Below, one piece after another: positions 56,661 through 64,000 of a stretch of 64,000 nucleotides of DNA (position 1 is the stretch's first letter; every line of letters begins with the position of its first letter). Position numbers and translations under genes: made by a program. This stretch comes from Lamellibrachia columna. Taxonomy: Eukaryota > Annelida > Polychaeta > Sabellida > Siboglinidae. The stretch lies in the NCBI GenBank assembly GCA_963662155.1, contig OY759270.1, positions 55,774,874-55,838,873 on the forward strand, written 5' to 3'. Under the pieces are notes generated by a model. The model saw only the letters and a list, made by a program, of their open reading frames with translations, was not told the origin of the DNA and did no database searches.

Positions 56661-57992
56661 CCTCCCCCGTTTGAATGGAAAGAAGCAAACATCATACCAT
56701 TATTTAAAAAGGGTTCGAGAAATAAGTCAGAGAATTACAGACCAGTGAGTTTAACGTCAGTGATTTGTAAATTATTAGAACGGTTAATTAAAGACCATAT
56801 GGTGGACTTCCTCGTTAAGCATAAATTGTTAAATTCATCTCAACATGGATTCCTTATAGCGAGGTCATGCTTAACAAATATGTTATGTTTTTTGGAAGAA
56901 ATCACTAAGTGGATAGACGTGGGATCGCCAGTAGATATTATCTACTTAGATTTTCAGAAAGCTTTTGACAAAGTGCCACATCAAAGATTACTACTTAAAT
57001 TAAAAGCCCATGGTATCGGGGATAGCATAACTGACTGGATAGAACAATGGCTGACTGACAGAAGACAACGAGTTGTAGTAGATGGAGAAGTTTCAAATTG
57101 GAAATCGGTTTTGAGTGGGGTACCTCAAGGATCAGTATTAGGACCTATATTATTCTTAATTTATATCAATGACTTGGACGACAATATAACAAGTAACGTA
57201 CTGAAATTTGCGGATGACACAAAACTATTTAGAAAAGTTAATACTGATGGTGATAAACAACATTTACAAAACGATCTAGACAGATTAGTGAAATGGTCTG
57301 AGAAATGGCAGATGTTGTTCAATTTTGGGAAATGTAAATGCCTACATACAGGACATGGGAACTTGGATGTAAACTATAAAATGGGAGATACTGTTCTGGG
57401 TACTACTGTAAAAGAAAAGGACTTAGGAGTTACAATAAGCGCTGATATGAAAGTTTCAGAGCAGTGTGGTATTGCAGCTTCAAAGGGTAATCAAATTCTT
57501 GGATTGATTAGAAGAAACATAACATACAAGGGAAAAAAGTTAATTATACCTCTTTATAAAGCAATAGTTAGACCTCATTTAGAATACTGTATACAAGCAT
57601 GGAGACCATATCGTAAGAAGGATATAGATACGCTTGAACGCATACAAAGGAGAGCAACTAAAATGATTCCAGAACTGAGAGACCTTAGTTATGAAGAACG
57701 CCTGAAAGAATGTGGTTTAACAACTCTAGAGACAAGGAGGTTAAGAGGAGATCAGATTGAAGTTTTTAAGATATTGAATATGTTTTTCTCACTCAAGAAG
57801 GATAGCAGAACTAGAGGACATGAGGTAAAATTAGTAAAGGATCAATGTAGATTGGACATCAGGAAGCACTCGTTCTCACAGAGGACAATAAATGAATGGA
57901 ACAAATTGTCTACAGATTGTGTAACTGCTAGCAGCGTGAATATGTTTAAAAATAAGGTAGACACATATCTCATGAGGGCGGGTTATAAGTAG
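56661..57992 (+). CDS. CR1-type reverse transcriptase, partial
   Basis: The frame is open from the truncation point (PPFEWKEANIIPLFKKGS) through RPVSLTSVICKLLERLI to a TAG at 57990-57992, about 443 codons. Counting from the GTG at 56745, RT motif A YLDFQKAFD lies near residues 67-75. GVPQGSVLGP lies at 125-134 and the catalytic FADD of motif C at 155-158. The C-terminal connection has VRPHLEYCIQAWRPYRKKD and IQRRATKMIPEL, as in CR1 elements. The enzyme would copy its own RNA at a nicked target. The frame is uninterrupted, so the insertion is probably young, but no start codon or endonuclease is present and it is not autonomous. Confidence 0.85.
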   Translation, partial: PPPFEWKEANIIPLFKKGSRNKSENYRPVSLTSVICKLLERLIKDHMVDFLVKHKLLNSSQHGFLIARSCLTNMLCFLEEITKWIDVGSPVDIIYLDFQKAFDKVPHQRLLLKLKAHGIGDSITDWIEQWLTDRRQRVVVDGEVSNWKSVLSGVPQGSVLGPILFLIYINDLDDNITSNVLKFADDTKLFRKVNTDGDKQHLQNDLDRLVKWSEKWQMLFNFGKCKCLHTGHGNLDVNYKMGDTVLGTTVKEKDLGVTISADMKVSEQCGIAASKGNQILGLIRRNITYKGKKLIIPLYKAIVRPHLEYCIQAWRPYRKKDIDTLERIQRRATKMIPELRDLSYEERLKECGLTTLETRRLRGDQIEVFKILNMFFSLKKDSRTRGHEVKLVKDQCRLDIRKHSFSQRTINEWNKLSTDCVTASSVNMFKNKVDTYLMRAGYK

Positions 57993-58092
57993 ATGAACAT
58001 TGTTGGACTCTCGATAAGCCAATGGCTTCCTTGTCCACTTGCCATCTGGGCCTTTGGCTTGGATGGCAAATCTTGTTAAATCTTGTTAAACA
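56661..58092 (+). mobile_element. 5'-truncated CR1-family non-LTR retrotransposon
   Basis: The element keeps the reverse-transcriptase domain and a short 3' UTR ending with ATCTTGTTAA-type tandem words at 58068-58092, a tail style known for CR1-like LINEs. It lacks ORF1, the endonuclease and the RT start, as expected from incomplete target-primed reverse transcription. The 53-bp array begins immediately after its tail. A second 3'-end fragment of the same family lies inverted at 47778-47862. Confidence 0.85.
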
Positions 58093-60241
58093 TGTGGTAG
58101 GCCCTCAACCTTTTGTAGGCCTTCAATCTGTGTTAGACCTCAACTTGTAGTAGGCCCTCAACCTTTTGTAGGCCTTCAATCTGTGTTAGACCTCAACTTG
58201 TAGTAGGCCCTCAACCTTTTGTAGGCCTTCAATCTGTGTTAGACCTCAACTTGTAGTAGGCCCTCAACCTTTTGTAGGCCTTCAATCTGTGTTAGACCTC
58301 AACTTGTAGTAGGCCCTCAACCTTTTGTAGGCCTTCAATCTGTGTTAGACCTCAACATGTGGTAGGCCCTCAACCTTTTGTAGGCCTTCAATCTGTGTTA
58401 GACCTCAACTTGTAGTAGGCCCTCAACCTTTTGTAGGCCTTCAATCTGTGTTAGACCTCAACATGTGGTAGGCCCTCAACCTTTTGTAGGCCTTCAATCT
58501 GTGTTAGACCTCAACTTGTAGTAGGCCCTCAACCTTTTGTAGGCCTTCAATCTGTGCTAGACCTCAACTTGTAGTAGGCCCTCAACCTTTTGTAGGCCTT
58601 CAATCTGTGTTAGACCTCAACATGTGGCAGGCCCTCAACCTTTTGTAGGCCTTCAATCTGTGTTAGACCTTAACTTGTAGTAGGCCCTCAACTTTTTGTA
58701 GGCCTTCAATCTGTGCTAGACCTCAACTTGTAGTAGGCCCTCAACCTTTTGTAGGCCTTCAATCTGTGTTAGACCTCAACTTGTAGTAGGCCCTCAACCT
58801 TTTGTAGGCCTTCAATCTGTGCTAGACCTCAACTTGTAGTAGGCCCTCAACCTTTTGTAGGCCTTCAATCTGTGCTAGACCTCAACTTGTAGTAGGCCCT
58901 CAACCTTTTGTAGGCCTTCAATCTGTGTTAGACCTCAACTTGTAGTAGGCCCTCAACCTTTTGTAGGCCTTCAATCTGTGTTAGACCTCACCTTGTAGTA
59001 GGCCTTCAATCTGTGTTAGACCTCAACTTGTAGTAGGCCCTCAACCTTTTGTAGGCCTTCAATCTGTGTTAGACCTCAACTTTTTGTAGGCCTTCAATCT
59101 GTGCTAGACCTCAACTTGTAGTAGGCCCTCAACCTTTTGTAGGCCTTCAATCTGTGTTAGACCTCAACTTGTAGTAGGCCCTCAACCTTTTGTAGGCCTT
59201 CAATCTGTGCTAGACCTCAACTTGTAGTAGGCCCTCAACCTTTTGTAGGCCTTCAATCTGTGCTAGACCTCAACTTGTAGTAGGCCCTCAACCTTTTGTA
59301 GGCCTTCAATCTGTGTTAGACCTCAACTTGTAGTAGGCCCTCAACCTTTTGTAGGCCTTCAATCTGTGCTAGACCTCAACTTGTAGTAGGCCCTCAACCT
59401 TTTGTAGGCCTTCAATCTGTGCTAGACCTCAACTTGTAGTAGGCCCTCAACCTTTTGTAGGCCTTCAACCTGTGCTAGATCTCAACTTGTAGTAGGCCCT
59501 CAACCTTTTGTAGGCCTTCAATCTGTGCTAGACCTCAACTTGTAGTAGGCCCTCAACCTTTTGTAGGCCCTCAATCTGTGCTAGACCTCAACTTGTAGTA
59601 GGCCCTCAACCTTTTGTAGGCCCTCAATCTGTGTTAGACCTCAACTTGTAGTAGGCCCTCAACCTTTTGTAGGCCTTCAATCTGTGCTAGACCTCAACTT
59701 GTAGTAGGCCCTCAACCTTTTGTAGGCCTTCAATCTGTGTTAGACCTCATCTTGTAGTAGGCCCTCAACCTTTTGTAGGCCTTCAATCTGTGCTAGACCT
59801 CAACTTGTAGTAGGCCCTCAACCTTTTGTAGGCCTTCAATCTGTGCTAGACCTCAACTTGTAGTAGGCCCTCAACCTTTTGTAGGCCTTCAATCTGTTAG
59901 TTCTCAACTTGTAGTAGGCCCTCAACCTTTTGTAGGCCTTCAATCTGTGCTAGACCTCAACTTGTAGTAGGCCCTCAACCTTTTGTAGGCCCTCAATCTG
60001 TGTTAGACCTCAACTTGTAGTAGGCCCTCAACCTTTTATAGGCCTTCAATCTGTGCTAGACCTCAACTTGTAGTAAGCCCTCAACCTTTTGTAGGCCTTC
60101 AATCTGTGCTAGACCTCAACTTATAGTAGGCCCTCAACCTTTTGTAGGCCTTCAATCTGTGTTAGACCTCAACTTGTAGTAGGCCCTCAACCTTTTGTAG
60201 GCCTTCAATCTGTGCTAGACCTCAACTTGTAGTAGGCCCTC
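58093..60241. repeat. 53-bp minisatellite, about 40 copies
   Basis: The unit is TAGGCCCTCAACCTTTTGTA followed by GGCCTTCAATCTGTG and (T/C)TAGACCTCAACTTG. GGCCCTCA recurs every 53 bp. Early copies favour TGTTAGACC, later ones TGCTAGACC, and a few copies are shortened. It starts directly at the CR1 3' tail. Confidence 0.95.
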
Positions 60242-60590
60242 CGTGTCCAGCACGTCGAGTTGTAATCCCTACCTTACCCGTAGTGTAGTGTTTAGCACGA
60301 ACCCTGCCTTCAAAACAGCTGTGAGATATTCCACAGGCTTTCTTAATGATCCAATGCTACAAATCAATGAAAAGGTTCAAGCCGACTCCTTGAGGGCTAC
60401 AACCATTCAGTTCATGTGTGAAGACTTTACTGAATATATCGGTTTTCAAGGGTAGGCACTAGATGGTGACATGCGTTAAAGACGCATTTTCAATTCTCTT
60501 CACTAGCAGAACGCATCAATTTGATGACAAATCCAACCGCTATGGTAGAAGTTGAAATAAATACAAGCAAAGTCCTCTAATGATCATTCA
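60242..60590. other. Unique stretch with an uncharacterised ORF
   Basis: An ORF at 60243-60455 (70 codons, SRS/TTIQFMCEDF-type composition) has no family I recognise and no clear splice sites. As the next segment is a broken zinc-finger frame, this may be part of the same decayed element. Confidence 0.3.
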
Positions 60591-61112
60591 ATGTTTCAAC
60601 CCACCACGATACCGTCTTCGTGTATGGGGAAGACGTATTCCCAAATGAGACCTGTTATTGTCCAGTACACACCAATAGAAGATGTTGGGCACTACAAATC
60701 CAGCGTTGCGAAATCTCCTAGTCACACGGACGGAGGAAAATGGGAAAGTGTGCCTGCACCGCCCCCTCGCGACAAAACACCATCTCATTCACGTGTGCAG
60801 GTTAGTGAGATGTCTGAACAGTCCTCTCAGAGCAAAGAAAAAATACTAAGAAAAACAACCCGAGAGAAAGTCCTGTAACCAAAACACAAGGGCCGCACAG
60901 CAAACAGAATACGACAAGCTGCAGTCAGAGAACAATTGACCGTGACAGTAGTGATGCCTGGTACTGTTTAGTGTGCCATGACATTGTAAAGAAGACATGA
61001 TTAAATGTCAAGTGTGCCCCATGTGGGCACACGGCGCTTGTGCAGGTGTGAGCAATGGGTTGGACGTTTTTCGAAAAGTTGTCAATAGGACATAGTTGCC
61101 ATGTTGATGATG
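60591..61112 (+). pseudogene. Broken PHD-like zinc-finger ORF, probably transposon-derived
   Basis: An ORF starting MFQPTTIPSSCMGKTYSQM runs to a stop at 60876-60878 through a Ser/Lys-rich segment. Downstream, one frame reads DAWYCLVCHDI (60953-60985). After a frame change at about 60990 another reads EDMIKCQVCPMWAHGACAGV, ending in a TAG inside the first 31-bp repeat unit. Together the Cys-x2-Cys, Cys-x2-Cys, His-x3-Cys spacing with a Trp before the His matches a PHD-type zinc finger. Similar WxxC/WAH fingers occur at the C-terminus of invertebrate pogo-like transposases. The stop and frameshift make it non-functional as it stands, unless the breaks are small introns. Confidence 0.5.
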
Positions 61113-61484
61113 TCAATATGACATAGTTACCATGTTGATGATGTCAATAGGACATAGTTACCATGTTGATGATGTCAATAGGACATAGTTACCATGTTGA
61201 TGATGTCAATAGGACATAGTTGCCATGTTGATGATGTCAATAGGACATAGTTACCATGTTGATGATGTCAATAGGTCGTGAATAGGACATAGTTACCATG
61301 TTGATGATGTCAATATGACATAGTTGCCATGTTGATGATGTCAATATGACATAGTTACCATGTTGATGATGTCAATAGGACATAGTTACCATGTTGATGA
61401 TGTCAATATGACATAGTTGCCATGTTGATGATGTCAATAGGACATAGTTACCATGTTGATGATGTCAATAGGACATAGTTGCCA
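61076..61484. repeat. 31-bp minisatellite, about 13 copies
   Basis: GTCAATAGGACATAGTTACC followed by ATGTTGATGAT recurs every 31 bp (61081, 61112 and so on). Variants are AATATGAC and GTTGCC, and there is one odd insertion at about 61275. The first unit overlaps the end of the zinc-finger pseudogene, so the array probably grew from it. Confidence 0.93.
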
Positions 61485-61566
61485 GAATCTGGATGCATAC
61501 ATACTTTCCGTCACAAATGAACTTACAGTCGGACTACAAGGTTCAGCCTACTGTTACGTTTCCCAT

Positions 61567-61997
61567 TGGTGACCATATTAACGTTTTGCACGATTATAAG
61601 AAAACGGGGCCATAACAAATTATGAAACTTCTTTCCTGCCGTTGTCATCATCTCATTGAAATGCTAGTCGAGTTTTGTCAAAATCACATATTTCTAACTC
61701 TTTTAAAATGGCTGAACGCACCATACCCATCAATGTTTACGAATTTCTGCATAAATTACTACGTACGCGTGCCTTATAGCAAAAAAATTGCTAAAAAAAT
61801 CCTTCCGCCTATTGAAATCATCTAAAAATCCACGGTTACACTGCTAACATGTTCTACCAGCAAACTTGCCAATGTGTCTGCTCAAATGCAGTTATGTCAG
61901 GTGATATGATTTTTTTTAATTACACATCCAAAACTACTGTGCCCCACATTCGTGTGGAACTCACAAGGAAGTCTAACTGAGGCATGATCCCTACAGG
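61567..61997 (+). repeat. Dispersed repeat family, copy B (~430 bp)
   Basis: Same orientation and order of conserved blocks as 37721-38108, from TGGTGACCATATTAACGTTTTG-like sequence to ACATTCGTGTGGAAC and AGGAAGTCTAACTG. The copy is diverged by many substitutions and small indels. No coding capacity is seen. ORFs at 61622-61825 and 61897-62280 carry no motif. Confidence 0.65.
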
Positions 61998-62003
61998 CGA
62001 TAT

Positions 62004-62105
62004 GTGCGACGAACAGTGTCGCCACATCACGGAGCCTGGATAATCGAGGATAATTGTACCGTCGATTATCGAGGCTCCGTGCTGTGGCGCCACCGTTTAT
62101 CGCAC
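62004..62105. repeat. 45-bp-arm inverted repeat (hairpin)
   Basis: The left arm 62004-62048 and the inverse of the right arm 62061-62105 match at 38 of 45 positions, with a 12-base loop. Shared words include CGCCACA, CACGGAGCCT and GATAATCGA. It lies at the right end of dispersed copy B. It may be a palindromic MITE or the remnant of one; a structured RNA cannot be excluded. Confidence 0.75.
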
Positions 62106-62590
62106 ACACCGCCTGGAGACAGAGAATGACGTTTTCATTGTGAAGGAAACATGTATGCGTACAGATTCTGGTCGCATACTTAATTAGATAAATTAGGCTC
62201 TCATCCGGGGATGTTGCTAACTCATAAAATAAGAGTGAACTGTTATCAATGTATACGATGCAATTCGAATTAACTTCCAACTTTGATTATATTGACACAA
62301 CTGTCTGAAAAGTTCAATGTTTAGTGTAGAATCTCGATAACGACGCTGATTGGCTGCTGGCACTTAACGGGAACGCCTACACAAAATGAGACGAAACCAC
62401 ACCTTCGGGGCCAGACTACCCTCTCAGCAAGTTCACAAAGGAGAGCAAAAGTCAGATAAGCGAGACTAGTATATTGGTTAGTCGGCCTAGTCTCCTATTC
62501 TGATAGAGTGTCGCCATCTATCAGGCAACGAAATATACATACATCGAACAAAATCTGCAAGGTTTTGTGGAAAATCTGCCTAACTGTAGC
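62106..62590. other. Unique intergenic sequence
   Basis: Single-copy sequence with no supported exon, RNA gene or repeat. Confidence 0.4.
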
Positions 62591-62754
62591 ATCAAGAATA
62601 CACTTGTTTAGAATGCTATAAGTTTACCATTCAATTGTATACTTTTGTGATGAACACATGAACATAAGTGTCATCAAGAATACACTTGTTTAGAATGCTA
62701 TAAGTTTACCATTCAATTGTATACTTTTGTGATGAACACATGAACATAAGTGCC
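62591..62754. repeat. 82-bp direct duplication
   Basis: ATCAAGAATACACTTGTTTA starts at 62591 and 62673. The two 82-bp copies are almost identical through GAACATAAGTG, which points to a recent tandem duplication. Confidence 0.93.
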
Positions 62755-63008
62755 ATCTTGATTTTTCAATTTGAAACAAATCTGTTTAAAAACATTTACT
62801 TCTGTAGAGATCCAACATGTCGTGTCAACACAAACTCAGAGTACATAATTGTTCTCATGGCAGGTGTCCTAGAGACAAACCGTTTTAATTTAGTATTCCA
62901 CATAATTTTAATACACTTTCAATATCACAATACAACAGCATACACGACAAAAATGGTTGCAGGACATTTTCATCGTTGTCATAATTTTGACATTGATTAC
63001 AGCTTCAA

Positions 63009-63090
63009 ATGTAATCACTTACGATTACATTCATCACTGAACATAATCAATGTAATCACTTACATTTACATTTATCACTGAACATAATCA
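63009..63090. repeat. 41-bp direct duplication
   Basis: ATGTAATCACTTAC starts at 63009 and 63050, and each copy ends with ATCACTGAACATAATCA. The copies differ at a few positions. Confidence 0.85.
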
Positions 63091-63188
63091 TGACAATAAC
63101 ATGTTGTTTGTTGTCCTGATCACTTAATAAAAACACCCTAAATACTGTATAGCATATTTATGTTCCAAACGACACTGTTGATAGCACC

Positions 63189-63324
63189 CTAGTCACTTTC
63201 TTCCATCACATCTTTTGTATCCTGTGTGACAATTTTAAGTGTCTTTGGTGCGACGTATGATCCCATTCCAGCCGCCCTGTCTGCCTCAGCTTGTGTGAAT
63301 GGTTCTTCCTGCAAACACTTTAAC
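63189..63324 (-). CDS. ZNF593: ZNF593/Bud20-type zinc-finger protein, last coding exon
   Basis: On the minus strand, after the acceptor tttattttt-cag, the frame (one base carried from the previous exon) reads [20 protein letters not shown], then [14 protein letters not shown] and a stop at 63189-63191. This matches the C-terminal part of animal ZNF593, where the C2H2 finger is followed by KKRLK, an [24 protein letters not shown] block and a short variable tail. The family (yeast Bud20) is a nucleolar shuttling factor of pre-60S ribosome export. Only the last 44 residues lie here; the C2H2 exon must be further right, outside the window or not seen. The match is to a short but very distinctive block. 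Confidence 0.8.
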
Positions 63325-64000
63325 CTGAAAAATAAACAAATCATACATTATTAACATCCTTGATTCACCATGGATTTCTGTGATTCTATTGACATCGACA
63401 CTTGGCTAGTGTACCATATTACTCGATATATTGCTATCTTATATAACTTGCCAGTGTAGCTATTTATATAACTTGCCAGTGTAGCTATTCATGCCAATTA
63501 GGGCAGTCTGACATGTACGTGAATGTATTACAGTACCACGGCTAGGAAATATTGTGTTTAAAAATTGTACACGTTGATTAAAAAAATTTAACTGAATTAC
63601 AGTTGCCAAATTTTAATACTATTTTCCTTAGTTTATGAAGACAATTATCAGCAAAACATAACTTTTGATGAACATCTACAACAAGAAACACAGCTAACCA
63701 TTAGTGGACTAACAGCCGACTTCACGAGATAGCAATATGTTCCCAATAAAGGCAATAATATCTCATGTGCATAAGAAAGAGATCAATCTATTCACAGATA
63801 TCTTACAGACAACAATATGTCACATTTACATTTTTTAAATATAGAACCGTCAGCACATTTATCATTGCAGTTCATTGTTATGAACATGTTTGACTATGAT
63901 GTTTCAAAATTACACCGGGGCAATTCCAGCCAAAGTGAGCTTGAGAGGTGACTTTCTATAATTGCTTTAGGATGACCATTTTTTTACCTGTTTACTACTT
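63325..64000 (-). other. Presumed last intron of the ZNF593-like gene
   Basis: AT-rich sequence to the window edge, with no second exon recognisable on the minus strand. It begins with the acceptor of the last exon. It includes a small 25-bp duplication at 63441-63490. Confidence 0.5.
63441..63490. repeat. 25-bp direct duplication
   Basis: ATATAACTTGCCAGTGTAGC occurs at 63441 and 63466, followed by TATT in both. Confidence 0.85.

Overview
This window is eukaryotic nuclear DNA. Its few real coding pieces are split by introns with GT/AG borders. It also carries CR1-superfamily non-LTR retrotransposons, a Harbinger-like fragment, long (AT)n and (GT)n microsatellites and a zinc-finger exon matching animal ZNF593. 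The overall look suggests an aquatic invertebrate, possibly a mollusc or other lophotrochozoan. That placement is an inference from repeat style and is weak. I see nothing bacterial, no CRISPR array and no viral gene.

About three quarters of the window is tandem repeat. From left to right the main arrays are: 1-10752 (C/A-rich ~26-bp unit); 11331-27216 (49-bp unit, about 320 copies, with higher-order blocks); 27219-28003 (34 bp); 28691-29164 (18 bp); 31296-36055 (43 bp, ~110 copies); 36065-37131 (45 bp, G-rich); 41440-42361 (34 bp); 43362-43683 (49 bp, GC-rich, unrelated to the first 49-mer); 44206-44484 (34 bp); 45371-46262 (35 bp); 46563-46882 (27 bp); 48095-56383 (42 bp, ~197 copies); 58093-60241 (53 bp, ~40 copies); 61076-61484 (31 bp). 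Many smaller two- to eight-copy duplications lie between them. Nearly all long ORFs here are products of arrays whose unit is a multiple of 3 or lacks stops, and I did not annotate them as genes.

Two host genes are visible. The first is a plus-strand gene with four phase-0 exons (30689-30772, 38501-38650, 39797-40126, 43243-43422). They join to a 247-residue protein I do not recognise. Its upstream region holds a three-copy 20-bp repeat with two perfect CRE octamers, and its introns hold most of the central repeats. Its last coding exon runs into a 49-bp minisatellite that supplies the stop codon. The second is the last exon of a minus-strand ZNF593/Bud20-type gene (63189-63324), whose other exons lie beyond the right edge.

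Mobile elements include a 5'-truncated CR1 retrotransposon with an open reverse transcriptase frame (56661-58092), a broken second LINE in intron 3 (41184-43180) and a Harbinger-like piece with a MADF-domain start (44667-45066). There are also a putative 929-bp TIR element in intron 2 (38766-39694), a broken PHD-finger pseudogene (60591-61112), a dispersed ~390-430-bp repeat present twice, and two large palindromes. A recurring theme is that tandem arrays seem to be born in place from whatever sequence was there: a LINE reverse-transcriptase segment, an exon, a transposon end, or a zinc-finger pseudogene tail.
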